A stretch of 64,000 nucleotides of DNA from Gillisia marina (GCF_000258765.1 NZ_AJLT01000020.1:1-64000), one strand, 5' to 3'; positions 10,148 through 20,746 are shown, numbered from the stretch's first letter. Program-made: numbers and translations. Notes: generated by a model from the sequence alone, not told the origin.

Positions 10148-11242
10148 ATGAAAAATTTTAAATTTCAATATATACTAATTTTCATATTCGGTATGCTGTC
10201 TTCACTATCATTTGGACAGGAAAAAAATGTAGCAAATTCATCCGATTCCAATATCAAATTAAGGCATTTAGAAGACACTATTGGATTTCCTCAATATAAA
10301 TGGCAAATGGATAGTATTTTGTCCAGAATTGAACCGGAAGATAAACTTTCTACTTTAGAAATAAATAAAGCCACGATCTGTCCGCACGATGATTATGCAT
10401 ATGCAGCGGGGCTTTATAAAAAGACACTTTCCAGTATAAAAGCAAATACTATCGTTCTTGTAGGAGTTGCTCACAGAGCTAGAAATTTCAACTTAAAAGA
10501 TAAGATTATTTTAGGATCCTATGACCAATGGGAAACTGCTTATGGAACTATTAAGATCTCTCCCTTAAGAGATAGATTGCTTTCAATAATTCCAGATAGT
10601 ATATACATGGTTCATGACGAAATGATGCAATTAGAGCATTCGCTGGAAGCAATTACCCCTTTCCTTCAGCAGAAAAACAATAATGTAGAGATACTTCCAA
10701 TGCTCGTTCCTTATAATTCATTTGAAAATATGGACGCTTTTTCTGAAGTTATTTCTATAGCACTTTCTGATCTTATGAAGGAGAAAAATATGAAATATGG
10801 AAAGGGTCTCGCAATTGTAATTTCTAGCGATGCCATACATTATGGAAATGAAGGATGGGGAAGCTCTAATTTAGCACCTTTTGGAGTGGATAGTTTAGGA
10901 ACTGCTCAAGCTTATAATAAAGATCTTAAGATTATTGAAAGCTTTCTAACAAATGAAATTAGTGAAGAAGGAGTGAAAAATTTCAATAAAATTACGGTGA
11001 AAGAAGAAAATTATATGGAATATAACTGGACTTGGTGCGGTAGATATTCTATTCCCTTCGGAATTTTAATGTCGAACAAATTAAATCTCTTACTTTATAA
11101 TGAACCATTAAAAGGAACTTTAGTAGATTATAGATCAAGCATTCACAATCCACATATCCAGGTAAATGATCTTGGAATGGGAACAACCGCCCCGGCAAAT
11201 AGTAAACATTGGGTGGGCTATGCGGGAATTAGATATCACTAG
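10148..11242 (+). CDS. Secreted MEMO-like (AmmeMemoRadiSam system protein B) family protein
   Basis: 364 residues with a signal peptide 'FIFGMLSSLSFGQ'. The MEMO fold residues are visible in order: 'ATICPHDDYAYAAG', 'VGVAHRARNF', 'LEHSLEAITPFL', 'VISSDAIHYGNEGWG' and 'WTWCGRYSIPFG', which supply the His, His and Cys metal ligands of human MEMO1. MEMO proteins bind iron or copper; a periplasmic location is unusual because most bacterial AmmeMemoRadiSam proteins are cytoplasmic. No radical-SAM or AMMECR1 partner is encoded nearby, so this is an orphan. Two bases separate it from the preceding hypothetical gene. Confidence 0.85.
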   Translation: MKNFKFQYILIFIFGMLSSLSFGQEKNVANSSDSNIKLRHLEDTIGFPQYKWQMDSILSRIEPEDKLSTLEINKATICPHDDYAYAAGLYKKTLSSIKANTIVLVGVAHRARNFNLKDKIILGSYDQWETAYGTIKISPLRDRLLSIIPDSIYMVHDEMMQLEHSLEAITPFLQQKNNNVEILPMLVPYNSFENMDAFSEVISIALSDLMKEKNMKYGKGLAIVISSDAIHYGNEGWGSSNLAPFGVDSLGTAQAYNKDLKIIESFLTNEISEEGVKNFNKITVKEENYMEYNWTWCGRYSIPFGILMSNKLNLLLYNEPLKGTLVDYRSSIHNPHIQVNDLGMGTTAPANSKHWVGYAGIRYH

Positions 11243-11400
11243 TAATTCCCTTTAATCATGCTATGTTTAAATTATTTATTCAGTTTCACCGATTTTTTTT
11301 TTAAATTGCTAGTATAATACTATACAAAAACCAAAAAATATCGATTCTATAATCGCTCTCCCCAATTAGCGATTTAAATGTCACGTTAAATATTTCATTT

Positions 11401-11817
11401 ATGAAAAAAAAACTAACCTGCATACTATTAGTTGATGACGATTTACCTACAAATTTTATTAACGAAAGAGTCTTAAGAAAAATTGATTGTACCGAAAAGA
11501 TAATTGCAGTCCAAGGTGGATTTGAAGCCTTGGAATATTTAAAATCTACAGATAAAGAGAAGCATCCACAACCAGATTTGATTTTTCTAGACATTAATAT
11601 GCCTGGCATGAATGGTTGGGAATTTCTTGAAAATTACAATCAATTAGAAGAAGATCAGAAGAGTAAAGCAATCGTAGTAATGTTAACTACCTCTCTTAAT
11701 CCAGATGAAAGGGATAAAGCAAGTGAAATTCCTCAGATTTCCGCTTTTCTAAACAAGCCGCTATTCGTTGATGGTGTTAAGAAAATTTTACAAGAAAAAT
11801 TTCCCGAGTATGTGTAA
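11401..11817 (+). CDS. Single-domain response regulator (CheY-like)
   Basis: 138 residues, only a receiver domain. 'LLVDDDLPTNFI' gives the acidic pocket (D12-D14), 'IFLDINMPGMNGWEFLENY' gives the phosphoacceptor Asp at about residue 64, then 'VVMLTTSLNPDERDKA' and 'FLNKPL' with the conserved Lys. With no output domain it presumably acts as a phosphate shuttle or by protein contact. It lies 48 bases before the multi-PAS kinase, which together with a second receiver gene (14981) forms one cluster. The first codons include an A9 run (11404-11412) that is in frame. Confidence 0.92.
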   Translation: MKKKLTCILLVDDDLPTNFINERVLRKIDCTEKIIAVQGGFEALEYLKSTDKEKHPQPDLIFLDINMPGMNGWEFLENYNQLEEDQKSKAIVVMLTTSLNPDERDKASEIPQISAFLNKPLFVDGVKKILQEKFPEYV

Positions 11818-11865
11818 TTAATACCAATAGCGTGCAAATAGGATATACTATCTTATTTATTATAA

Positions 11866-14800
11866 ATGATGTTTGCAACCCCAATAAAAATGACAGTTTT
11901 AAAAAAATCCCTTTATAAAATTATTCAAAAAGAAGAGGCTGTTTTTAATTTTTTACAGGATTTTGCACTCTATGGTTATTGGTTTATAGAATTAGAAAAA
12001 ACAAATGATATTTATATAGACCCGAAGCTCTTGAACTCCTTAGGCTTTGGCTCCAACTCTACTAAAAACAAACAGTTATTTACACAAGATATATTAAACA
12101 ATAAAGAATTTGATAGGGTTTTGCTTGCTATAAAAAAGCACTATAAAGATCTTTCGAGTCCAGTAGACATAAAAGTTTCCTACGTGTCACAAGCAAGCCA
12201 GAACATTAGTTTTAATTGTAGTGCTATTGCCCTTAAAAATTCTGATAATATAATTTCTTCCATAATCGTTGCGAATAAATCCTTTGTTAATGGTTATGAA
12301 GCCTTACATGGAGGCCTGCAAAATGTCCAACGGCTTGAACGCATTATAGACGGTACCAACATTGGAACTTGGGAGTGGAATGTGCAAACGGGCGAAACTA
12401 TTTTCAATGAAAAATGGGCAAATATTTTAGGCTATACCTTAGCAGAGCTACAACCAATCACCTCTGAAACCTGGGAGAAATTTGCACATCCAGATGATCA
12501 CGAGCGTTCAAATAAGCTATTGGAAGAGCATTTTTCGGGGAAAACTGAATACTATGAAATAGAATCGAGATTTAAAAATAAGGCAGGAGAATGGATTTGG
12601 GTAAAGGATAGCGGGAAGGTAGTTAGCTGGACCGAAGATGAAAAACCTGAGTGGATGACCGGGAGCCACCAAGATATTACTGAGCGAAAGGAGCATGAGC
12701 TGCTATTGGAAAAATATCAGGATCTGTTAGATAGGTCCAACCATGCTGCAAAAATTGGTACTTGGGAAGTGGATCTTTTAAAAAATGAAGTAAACTGGAG
12801 CAGTATAACAAAAGAAATTCATGAGGTTCCAAAGGATTTTTCTCCAATATTAGCAGAAGCAATAGATTTCTATCCTAAAGGTATTCATAGAGATACTTTA
12901 GAAAATTCAGTAAAAGAAGCGATTGTAAAAGGTGAAAATTACGATATAGAAGTCCAAATTATTACCGCTAAAGGAAACTTAAAATGGGTTCGAGCAATAG
13001 GAATATCTGAATTTGAGAATGGAGAATGCAAGCGTTTATATGGTCTTTTTCAAGATATTAATAAAAGGAAAGAAGATGAAAGAATAAACCATGAACGTCA
13101 AACATTATTAGAAACTATTTTAAATAGCATAGAAGTTGGTGTGGTCTCTTGCGATCGAGAAGGAAACCTTACTCTCTTTAATAATGCAACAAAAGAATGG
13201 CATGGGCTACCAGTAGAACCTATACCACCATCAGAATTTTCAAATCATTATGGGCTTTTTCATCCAGATGGAGAAACCCCATTAAAAATGGAAGAAATTC
13301 CTCTAATACAAGCTTTATATACTGGAGAGATTACCAACAAAGAATTTATAATTTCTCCAAAAAAAGGAACTCAGCGCAATATTATTGCTACGGGCTCCCA
13401 ACTTGTGGGAGAAGATGGAAATGTATTTGGTGCTGTTGTCGCAATGCAGGATGTCACCATTATTAAAAAGACGGAGAAGCAACTAAAAATTAGTGAAGCT
13501 GCATTTAGGGGTAATTTTGAAAATGCTGCCATTGGTATGGGTATTTTAAACCATAATACAGAATGGTTAGAAGTGAACGATCAGCTTAGTAATATTGTAG
13601 GATATACAAGAGAGGAATTACTTGATTTAAGTGTTTTCGATTTTACTCACAAAGATGATATAGCCAATAATATTGCATTGTTAAAAGATTTTATTTCCGG
13701 CGAGAAAAAATATTTAAATAATGAACAAAGGTTCATTCACAAAGATGGATCTATTGTATATGTTATTTTATCTGTATCTGTAGTAAAGAATGATGATGGA
13801 AGACCTTTATATTTTATTGGTCAAATTACAGACATTACTCCTCGAAAAATTGCAACACAGAAGCTTCACGAAGCGCTTGCACAACTGGAAGGGATATTGG
13901 ATTCAAGTACCCACGTAAGTATTATAGGCACCGATCTAGATGGAACCATAACTACTTTTAATAGAGGTGCCGAAAATTTACTAGGATATTCCAGAGAAGA
14001 AATGATTGGTAGAGAATCTCCGGCTAAGATCCACTTAAAAAAAGAGGTCATAGAAAGAGGAGAGGAACTTTCCATCGAATTAAATAAAAAAGTAGAGAAT
14101 TTCGATGTTTTTAGAGCTTTAGCCAATAATGGCAATCACGATACAAGAGAGTGGACCTACATCCGAAAAGATGGTGTTCAGTTCCCTGTACAGCTAACTG
14201 TAACCCCTGTAAAAGATGAAAACACAACAATTGGATATTTAGGTGTTGCTGCAGAGATCACTGAGATTAAGAGGGTAGAAAAAGAAATTAAATCCTTGTT
14301 AGCAGTTACGAGTGATCAAAATGAACGATTAAAGAATTTCGCACACATCGTTTCTCACAATTTGCGTTCCCATTCAGGGAATTTCGCAATGCTTTTAAAC
14401 TTGTTTTTACAGGATTATCCTGATGCCAATGAGAATGAAATAATGAATATGTTGAAACTCGCTTCAGAAAATTTAAAAGAGACTATTGCTCATTTAAATG
14501 AAGTGGTTTTAATTAATACGAATATCGATGAGAGTTTAATTCCTATAAATATATACAAAACAACGGTTCAATCTATTCGTAATGTTGCGGGAATTGCTAA
14601 TGAAGCAGATGTAGAAATTATTAATAACATAGACCCAAAACTTAATGTATTAGGCTTACAGGCCTATCTAGATAGTATTGTTCTAAACTTCTTGACCAAC
14701 GGTATTAAATATAGGTCGTTGGAAAGAGCGTCTTTTGTAAAAATAGATTCCAAAGTAGAAGGAGAATATGTGGTTATAAGTATTGAAGATAATGGACTGG

Positions 14801-14994
14801 GAATAGACCTAAAAAAACATAAAGCAAAAATCTTTGGGATGTATAAAACCTTTCATAAAAATAAGGATTCTAGAGGGATTGGATTATTTATCACAAAAAA
14901 TCAGGTAGAATCTATTGGCGGTAAGATTGAGTTGGAAAGTGAAGTAGATAAAGGAACAATATTTAAATTATATTTTAAGCATGAAAAAGATTGA
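11866..14994 (+). CDS. Multi-PAS sensor histidine kinase
   Basis: 1042 residues, no signal peptide or membrane segment, so probably a cytoplasmic sensor. About six PAS/PAC modules can be counted (roughly 25-140, 160-275, 285-400, 410-535, 540-660 and 665-800); several end in the PAC motif 'D(I/V)T.R/I.K'. The kinase core follows with the phosphoacceptor H831 in 'HIVSHNLRSH', the N box 'LNFLTNGIKYRS', G1 'IEDNGLGIDL' and G2 'SRGIGLFITKNQVESIGG'. The HNLR variant is typical of Bacteroidota kinases. PAS2 and PAS3 share 'GTWE', as in PAS_3 folds that may bind small ligands; the signal is unknown. It overlaps the start of the downstream receiver gene by 14 bases. Confidence 0.94.
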   Translation: MMFATPIKMTVLKKSLYKIIQKEEAVFNFLQDFALYGYWFIELEKTNDIYIDPKLLNSLGFGSNSTKNKQLFTQDILNNKEFDRVLLAIKKHYKDLSSPVDIKVSYVSQASQNISFNCSAIALKNSDNIISSIIVANKSFVNGYEALHGGLQNVQRLERIIDGTNIGTWEWNVQTGETIFNEKWANILGYTLAELQPITSETWEKFAHPDDHERSNKLLEEHFSGKTEYYEIESRFKNKAGEWIWVKDSGKVVSWTEDEKPEWMTGSHQDITERKEHELLLEKYQDLLDRSNHAAKIGTWEVDLLKNEVNWSSITKEIHEVPKDFSPILAEAIDFYPKGIHRDTLENSVKEAIVKGENYDIEVQIITAKGNLKWVRAIGISEFENGECKRLYGLFQDINKRKEDERINHERQTLLETILNSIEVGVVSCDREGNLTLFNNATKEWHGLPVEPIPPSEFSNHYGLFHPDGETPLKMEEIPLIQALYTGEITNKEFIISPKKGTQRNIIATGSQLVGEDGNVFGAVVAMQDVTIIKKTEKQLKISEAAFRGNFENAAIGMGILNHNTEWLEVNDQLSNIVGYTREELLDLSVFDFTHKDDIANNIALLKDFISGEKKYLNNEQRFIHKDGSIVYVILSVSVVKNDDGRPLYFIGQITDITPRKIATQKLHEALAQLEGILDSSTHVSIIGTDLDGTITTFNRGAENLLGYSREEMIGRESPAKIHLKKEVIERGEELSIELNKKVENFDVFRALANNGNHDTREWTYIRKDGVQFPVQLTVTPVKDENTTIGYLGVAAEITEIKRVEKEIKSLLAVTSDQNERLKNFAHIVSHNLRSHSGNFAMLLNLFLQDYPDANENEIMNMLKLASENLKETIAHLNEVVLINTNIDESLIPINIYKTTVQSIRNVAGIANEADVEIINNIDPKLNVLGLQAYLDSIVLNFLTNGIKYRSLERASFVKIDSKVEGEYVVISIEDNGLGIDLKKHKAKIFGMYKTFHKNKDSRGIGLFITKNQVESIGGKIELESEVDKGTIFKLYFKHEKD

Positions 14995-15380
14995 TATTGC
15001 TTGTATCATAGATGATGACCCAATTTTTGTATTTGGAGCAAAAAAAAATTATGCAATATGCAGATTTTTGTACAGCATTTATGATATTTCATAATGGAGA
15101 AGAAGCATTAATTAACCTCAAATCCATTATAAAAGCTGAAGAAAAACTTCCAGATATAATTTTACTAGATCTTAATATGCCTATTATGGACGGCTGGCAA
15201 TTTTTAGATGAATTCACCAAAATTAAAACTGAAAAGAAAATTACTATTTATATAATCACATCTTCAGTAGATCCAATGGATATTGAAAAAGCCAAAGAAT
15301 ATAATAATGTTAATAATTATATTGTGAAGCCTATAACACTTGAAGCATTGCAAGATATATTACATGACAGCGTAGAATAA
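14981..15380 (+). CDS. Single-domain response regulator, partner of the multi-PAS kinase (frame interrupted once)
   Basis: The ATG at 14981 overlaps the end of the kinase gene. The frame reads MKKIDIACIIDDDPIFVFGA and then breaks at the A9 run 15040-15048; with eight A it continues KKIMQYADFCTAFMIF to give 132 residues, a complete receiver. 'IIDDD' is the acidic pocket, 'IILLDLNMPIMDGWQFLDEF' carries the phosphoacceptor Asp (about residue 63) and 'NNYIVKPI' the conserved Lys. The overlap with the kinase gene strongly supports a cognate pair. A shorter start at 15012 would lack the acidic pocket and is therefore not credible as the native protein. Confidence 0.87.
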
Positions 15381-15402
15381 TTTTTATTTAATAAACAGCA
15401 AT

Positions 15403-15434
15403 AAAAAAGCCTCCTTAAATTAAGGAGGCTTTTT
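15403..15434. terminator. Bidirectional terminator between the kinase cluster and rpsA
   Basis: The stem AAAAAGCCTCCTTAA pairs with its complement ending in a T run, with A and T tails on both sides. It sits between convergent genes ending at 15380 and 15467. Confidence 0.9.
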
Positions 15435-15466
15435 CTTTTAAGCTTAAAAACTAATGGGATGAAAGA

Positions 15467-17293
15467 TTATCCTTTCCCTTCCATTTTGTCTTTTAATGCT
15501 TGAAGATCTGCATTTACATCACCAATAGTGGTTTTCTCGTTATTCTGAGCTGCTTTTTTAGCGGCTTGTTTAACGATTTTTTGCTCTTCTTCTTTATGTA
15601 TAGCCATATGTGAAGCTACCACTCTCTTGAATTCTTTGTTGAATTCAATAATTTGGAACTCCGCAGACTCACCAGCATTCAATTTCTTACCATCTTCTTT
15701 TTCAAGATGACGTGTAGGAACAAATGCAGTAATATCCTCATTAAACTCTATGGTTGCACCTTTGTCAACTATTTCAGCTATCTCCGCAGTATGGGTTGTC
15801 CCAACAGCGAATTCAGTTTCATATTTATCCCAAGGGTTAGACTCAGTTTGTTTGTGACCTAAACTTAATTTACGTCCTTCCACATCTAATTCTAATACAA
15901 CAACTTCCAACTTATCACCTACGTTAGTAAATTCAGATGGATGCTTGATCTTCTTAGTCCAAGAAAGGTCAGAAATATAAATAAGTCCGTCGATTCCTTC
16001 TTCCAATTCTACGAATACACCAAAGTTTGTAAAGTTACGTACAATCCCTGTGTGCTTAGAACCAACTGGATATTTAGAAGTAATATCTGTCCATGGATCT
16101 GCGCTTAATTGCTTAATACCAAGAGACATTTTACGATCATCACGATCTAAAGTTAAGATTTGAGCTTCAACCTCATCTCCTACTTTCACGAAATCCTGAG
16201 CTGAACGTAAATGCGTACTCCAAGACATTTCAGAAACGTGAATAAGTCCTTCAACTCCTTCAGCAACTTCAATAAATGCTCCGTAATCTGCAATTACAAC
16301 TACTTTTCCTTTAACGTTGTCTCCAACTTTAAGGTTTTCATCTAAAGCTTCCCATGGATGTTTGTGTAATTGTTTTAAACCTAATTGAATTCTAGTCTTA
16401 GCTTCATCGAAGTCAAGAATAACAACATTCAATTTCTGGTCTAATTCAACTATTTCGTTTGGATGGTTAATACGAGACCAAGAAAGATCTGTAATGTGAA
16501 CCAATCCATCAACTCCACCAAGATCTACGAATACACCGTAAGAAGTAATATTCTTAACAGTACCTTCTAATACTTGACCTTTTTCTAGTTGACCAATGAT
16601 TTCTTTTTTCTGCTCTTCGATATCTGCTTCGATAAGCGCTTTGTGAGATACAACAACATTTTTAAATTCGTGGTTGATTTTCACAACTTTGAATTCCATT
16701 GTCTTACCTACGTAAGCATCGTAATCTCTAATTGGCTTCACGTCTATTTGAGATCCTGGCAAGAATGCCTCAATTCCAAATACATCTACGATCATACCAC
16801 CTTTAGTACGACATTTAACAAAACCGTTAACGATTAATGCTTCATCATGTGCTTTGTTCACACGATCCCAAGCCATAATCACACGAGCCTTACGGTGAGA
16901 AAGGATCAATTGACCTGTAGCGTCTTCACGTACATCAATTAATACTTCAACCTCATCTCCAACTTTAAGATCTGGATTGTAACGGAATTCGTTTAAAGAG
17001 ATAACTCCTTCACTTTTCGCATTGATATCGATAATCGCATCACGATCTGTGATGTTGATTACTCTACCAGTAGTTACTTCATCATCTAAAGTATCTACAA
17101 AGTTTTCAGCAACTAACTTCTCAAACTCTTCTAACTTAGTATCATCTACAGGATCGATTCCTTCTTCGTAGTTGTGCCAGTTAAAGTCTTTTAAGAATTG
17201 CTCAGGGTTTTCCTGTTGTGCAGACGGAGCCGCTTTTGTTTGAATTTCAGAGTTAGACTCCTGAACTTCTGGATTTTTTGTTTCTTCAGCCAT
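15467..17293 (-). CDS. rpsA: 30S ribosomal protein S1
   Basis: 608 residues, the long form seen in Bacteroidota. An acidic N-terminal tail (about 1-60) precedes six S1 OB-fold repeats at roughly 65, 150, 235, 320, 405 and 490; the best examples are 'LEGTVKNITSYGVFVDLGGVDGLVHITDLSW' and 'HTGIVRNFTNFGVFVELEEGIDGLIYISDLSW'. S1 binds mRNA and is needed for initiation on weak or absent Shine-Dalgarno sequences, which are common in this phylum. A complete promoter lies upstream and cmk precedes it on the same strand. Confidence 0.96.
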   Translation of the reverse strand: MAEETKNPEVQESNSEIQTKAAPSAQQENPEQFLKDFNWHNYEEGIDPVDDTKLEEFEKLVAENFVDTLDDEVTTGRVINITDRDAIIDINAKSEGVISLNEFRYNPDLKVGDEVEVLIDVREDATGQLILSHRKARVIMAWDRVNKAHDEALIVNGFVKCRTKGGMIVDVFGIEAFLPGSQIDVKPIRDYDAYVGKTMEFKVVKINHEFKNVVVSHKALIEADIEEQKKEIIGQLEKGQVLEGTVKNITSYGVFVDLGGVDGLVHITDLSWSRINHPNEIVELDQKLNVVILDFDEAKTRIQLGLKQLHKHPWEALDENLKVGDNVKGKVVVIADYGAFIEVAEGVEGLIHVSEMSWSTHLRSAQDFVKVGDEVEAQILTLDRDDRKMSLGIKQLSADPWTDITSKYPVGSKHTGIVRNFTNFGVFVELEEGIDGLIYISDLSWTKKIKHPSEFTNVGDKLEVVVLELDVEGRKLSLGHKQTESNPWDKYETEFAVGTTHTAEIAEIVDKGATIEFNEDITAFVPTRHLEKEDGKKLNAGESAEFQIIEFNKEFKRVVASHMAIHKEEEQKIVKQAAKKAAQNNEKTTIGDVNADLQALKDKMEGKG

Positions 17294-17415
17294 TGCTGAT
17301 GTAATATTTGTATTCTGAGTTTTTTATGGAAATTTCAGATAATTAAACACAGAAGTGATTATATATTTGATTTTCAGCCCTTTTCTATTTCCATTTCTTT
17401 ATCTAAAAAGGAGTG

Positions 17416-17446
17416 CAAAAATACGTATTATTTTTTCTAATACAAA
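17416..17446 (-). promoter_or_regulatory. Promoter of rpsA
   Basis: On the minus strand a -33 TTTG (17446-17443) is followed after exactly 19 bases by TATTTTTG (17423-17416), matching the Bacteroidota sigma-A consensus TTTG-N19-TAnnTTTG. The resulting leader would be about 115 bases, longer than usual, leaving room for feedback control by S1. Confidence 0.8.
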
Positions 17447-17478
17447 AGCCTGAAACCAAATAAAATAAGAAGCGAAAA

Positions 17479-18183
17479 TTAAATTTTTTGAGCCGCAATT
17501 GTGTCCTGAGATAATTGAAGGATTTTCTGAAATTGCTCCTCGATATTCAAAGCAGAATTATCGATCTCGATAGCATCTTCTGCCTTTACCAATGGAGAGT
17601 CTTCCCTGGTAGTATCCAGATGATCCCGATCTGTTACATTCTTCAACACCTCCTCATAATTCACATCTTGCCCCTGCTCTTTCATCTCTTTATATCTGCG
17701 TCCTGCCCTTTCTTCTGCAGTAGCCGTCATAAAGATCTTGAGTTCGGCATTTGGAAAAACTACAGTTCCAATATCTCGGCCATCCATTACCACGCCTTTT
17801 TCTAAGCCCATTTCCTGCTGTTGAGCAACTAATTTTTCGCGAACTTCAGAGATCGCTGCTACCCTACTAACATATTGAGAAACTTCTAAGGTTCTTACCT
17901 CATCTTCTACATTTTCTTCATTTAAATAAATAGCTGCATATCCTAAAGATTCATCGAAAACAAATTTTAAGTTTAAGGAAGGTAAATCTTTTATCAGGCC
18001 AGGCACATCAAAAGAATCAGATTTAATATATCCTTTGCGCATTGCATAAAGAGTAATCGCTCTATACATGGCGCCAGTATCTACGTAAACATAGCTTAAT
18101 TCCTTTGCTAACTGTTTAGCAACTGTACTTTTTCCTGTTGAAGAAAACCCGTCTATAGCAATAGTGATTTTATTATTTGTCAA
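17479..18183 (-). CDS. cmk: (d)CMP kinase
   Basis: 234 residues, standard length. It phosphorylates CMP and dCMP to the diphosphates. The P-loop is 'IAIDGFSSTGKSTVAKQLA', followed by 'YVDTGAMYRAITLYA', 'GVVMDGRDIGTVVFPNAELKIFMTA' and 'RAGRRYKEM', all signatures of the family. The cmk-rpsA order on one strand is conserved in many bacteria. A candidate -7 element lies 45 bases upstream, and lon lies further upstream with its own terminator. Confidence 0.96.
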   Translation of the reverse strand: MTNNKITIAIDGFSSTGKSTVAKQLAKELSYVYVDTGAMYRAITLYAMRKGYIKSDSFDVPGLIKDLPSLNLKFVFDESLGYAAIYLNEENVEDEVRTLEVSQYVSRVAAISEVREKLVAQQQEMGLEKGVVMDGRDIGTVVFPNAELKIFMTATAEERAGRRYKEMKEQGQDVNYEEVLKNVTDRDHLDTTREDSPLVKAEDAIEIDNSALNIEEQFQKILQLSQDTIAAQKI

Positions 18184-18227
18184 ACTAGTTGAATTTTTAA
18201 GTAGTGAGCATTTTATTGAAACGATTC

Positions 18228-18235
18228 CAAAGATA
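18228..18235 (-). promoter_or_regulatory. Candidate -7 element for cmk
   Basis: The minus strand reads TATCTTTG, matching TAnnTTTG, about 45 bases before the cmk start. No clear -33 element is found at 19-base spacing. Confidence 0.45.
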
Positions 18236-18260
18236 AATAATCCTCTTCGGAAATGATTAA

Positions 18261-18290
18261 AAAAATAAACCCCGAATCGCTTCGGGGTTT
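18261..18290 (-). terminator. Terminator of lon
   Basis: Minus-strand stem AAACCCCGAA with loop GCGA and complement TTCGGGGTTT, followed by ATTTTTTT. It begins six bases after the lon stop codon. Confidence 0.92.
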
Positions 18291-18295
18291 AAAAA

Positions 18296-20746
18296 TTATA
18301 ATTGTTTTGGGTTATTCACCTTATCGTGGGTGAGGGCAAGATCTATCACTTCTTTCATCTCTTTTACATAATGAAAAGTAAGACCCTTTAAATAATCTGC
18401 CTTGATTTCATCGATATCTCGTTTGTTATCCTCACAAAGAATAATCTCTTTTATTCGAGCTCTTTTAGCTGCAAGAATTTTCTCTTTAATCCCTCCAACA
18501 GGAAGCACTTTTCCTCTTAACGTGATCTCACCCGTCATCGCCAAACTCTTTTTGATCTTACGCTGAGTGAATAACGACACCAATGAAGTTAACATGGTAA
18601 TTCCTGCACTAGGACCATCTTTTGGGGTTGCACCTTCCGGCACGTGAATATGAACATTATATTTTTCGAAGACCTCAGGATCTAAATTCAGCATTTCAGC
18701 ATTAGATTTGATATATTCCATCGCGATCGTAGCAGATTCCTTCATCACTTTTCCAAGGTTACCGGTAATGTTTAAATTCCCTTTTCCTTTAGAAAGTATA
18801 GATTCTATAAATAAGATATCTCCACCCACACTTGTCCAGGCCAGTCCAGTTACAACACCGGCAACTTCGTTATTTTCATATTTATCACGTTCCATTTTAG
18901 GGCTACCTAAAATTTCAATAACATCTTCGTTACTAATCTTTATAGAATACTTCTCCTCCATCGCAATGCTTTTGGCTGCATAACGCACCATTTTTGCGAT
19001 TTGCTTCTCCAATCCTCTTACTCCAGATTCTCTGGTATAGCCTTCAACTATTTTTTCTAATTGCGCTTTTCCAATCTTTATGTGTTCCTTAGAAAGTCCG
19101 TGTTCTTTTAGTTGCTTAGGCAATAAATGCTGCTTAGCGATCTCTACTTTCTCTTCTATGGTATATCCTGTTACATTAATGATCTCCATACGATCTCTAA
19201 GAGCCGGCTGAACAGTACTCAAACTATTTGCCGTAGCAATAAACATCACTTTGGAAAGGTCAAATCCCATTTCCAAGAAATTATCATGAAACTCACTATT
19301 TTGCTCGGGATCTAAAACCTCTAATAATGCTGATGACGGATCTCCATTATGCCCATTAGATAATTTATCTATTTCATCCAATACAAAAACAGGATTACTC
19401 GTTCCAGCTTTTTTAAGACTTTGAATGATTCTACCAGGCATCGCTCCAATATAAGTCTTTCTATGTCCTCTGATTTCTGCTTCATCTCTTAGTCCACCTA
19501 AGGAAATACGAACGTATTCTCTACCCAAGGCTTCAGCTATAGATCTTCCTAAAGAGGTTTTACCAACTCCCGGAGGTCCATATAAACAAAGAATTGGAGA
19601 CTTCATATCATTTCTAAGCTTCAAAACTGCTAGATATTCTATGATGCGTTCTTTTACATCATCCAACCCATAATGATCTCTATCCAAGATCTTCTTAGCT
19701 CGTTTTAAATCGAATTTATCTTTACTAAATTCATCCCAAGGAAGATCAAGAAAAAGGTCTAAATAGTTTCTTTGAATAGAATACTCTGCAACTTGCGGAT
19801 TCATACGTTGCATTTTGGAAAGCTCTTTTGTAAAATGCTTTTCAACCTTTTCGTCCCATTTTTTATCTTTAGCACGAACGCGCATTTCTTCCATTTCATC
19901 TTCATTGGAAGCACCACCAAGTTCTTCCTGGATAGTCTTCATTTGCTGATGTAAGAAATACTCCCGCTGCTGCTGACTCATGTCACTCTGAACCTTACTC
20001 TGAATTACATTTTTGAGCTCTAGTTTCTGATTCTCAACATTCATGTATTTTAAAGTATCCAGCGCTCTATTCTTCAAATTATTGGTCTTCAATAATTTTT
20101 GCTTTTCTTCCACACTTAAATTCATGTTAGAAGACACAAAATTTATCAAGAAAGATGGACTTTCAATATTCTTTATAGCAAAAGAGGCTTCAGATGGAAT
20201 ATTCGGACTTCCCTTAATGATCTGTAAAGCCAGATCTTTAATAGATTCTATAATCGCTCCAAATTCAGCATTTTTCAAATCTGGTCTAACTTCCGGCACT
20301 TCATCTACAGAAGCAGTCATATAAGGTTTTTCAGAAATAACCTCTTTTATTTTGAAACGCTTTTTACCTTGAATAATCACTGTGGTATTTCCATCGGGCA
20401 TTTTAAGCACCCTAAGAATTCGAGCCACTACTCCGGTTTTATAAATATCTTTTGCTCCGGGATTCTCTACATCTTCATCCTTTTGAGCTACAACACCAAT
20501 AACTTTATTACCGCTATTTGCATCATTTATAAGTTTAATAGAAGTATCCCTCCCTGCGGTAATTGGAATAACAACACCTGGAAACAACACTGTATTTCTT
20601 AATGGAAGTATTGGTAAAATATCCGGGAGTTCTTCTTTATTTATCTCCTCTTCATCTTCTGGGGTCATTAAAGGAATTAACTCTGCATCTTCATCGATTC
20701 CTTGAAATGACAAACTGTCAATATTTAATAATTTAGATTTAGCCAT
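18296..20746 (-). CDS. lon: ATP-dependent protease Lon
   Basis: 816 residues, typical. The N-terminal LonN substrate domain begins near residue 40 ('[20 protein letters not shown]'), the AAA+ module has Walker A '[17 protein letters not shown]' and Walker B '[11 protein letters not shown]', and the C-terminal serine protease domain contains '[15 protein letters not shown]' with the catalytic Ser and '[15 protein letters not shown]' with the catalytic Lys. It degrades misfolded and regulatory proteins in the cytoplasm. It appears to be a single transcription unit with its own terminator. Confidence 0.97.
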   Translation of the reverse strand: MAKSKLLNIDSLSFQGIDEDAELIPLMTPEDEEEINKEELPDILPILPLRNTVLFPGVVIPITAGRDTSIKLINDANSGNKVIGVVAQKDEDVENPGAKDIYKTGVVARILRVLKMPDGNTTVIIQGKKRFKIKEVISEKPYMTASVDEVPEVRPDLKNAEFGAIIESIKDLALQIIKGSPNIPSEASFAIKNIESPSFLINFVSSNMNLSVEEKQKLLKTNNLKNRALDTLKYMNVENQKLELKNVIQSKVQSDMSQQQREYFLHQQMKTIQEELGGASNEDEMEEMRVRAKDKKWDEKVEKHFTKELSKMQRMNPQVAEYSIQRNYLDLFLDLPWDEFSKDKFDLKRAKKILDRDHYGLDDVKERIIEYLAVLKLRNDMKSPILCLYGPPGVGKTSLGRSIAEALGREYVRISLGGLRDEAEIRGHRKTYIGAMPGRIIQSLKKAGTSNPVFVLDEIDKLSNGHNGDPSSALLEVLDPEQNSEFHDNFLEMGFDLSKVMFIATANSLSTVQPALRDRMEIINVTGYTIEEKVEIAKQHLLPKQLKEHGLSKEHIKIGKAQLEKIVEGYTRESGVRGLEKQIAKMVRYAAKSIAMEEKYSIKISNEDVIEILGSPKMERDKYENNEVAGVVTGLAWTSVGGDILFIESILSKGKGNLNITGNLGKVMKESATIAMEYIKSNAEMLNLDPEVFEKYNVHIHVPEGATPKDGPSAGITMLTSLVSLFTQRKIKKSLAMTGEITLRGKVLPVGGIKEKILAAKRARIKEIILCEDNKRDIDEIKADYLKGLTFHYVKEMKEVIDLALTHDKVNNPKQL

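Noticed and set aside
13197-13466. Open frame inside the kinase gene in another frame
   Set aside because: It is a shadow of the PAS region with a low-complexity residue mix and no start context.
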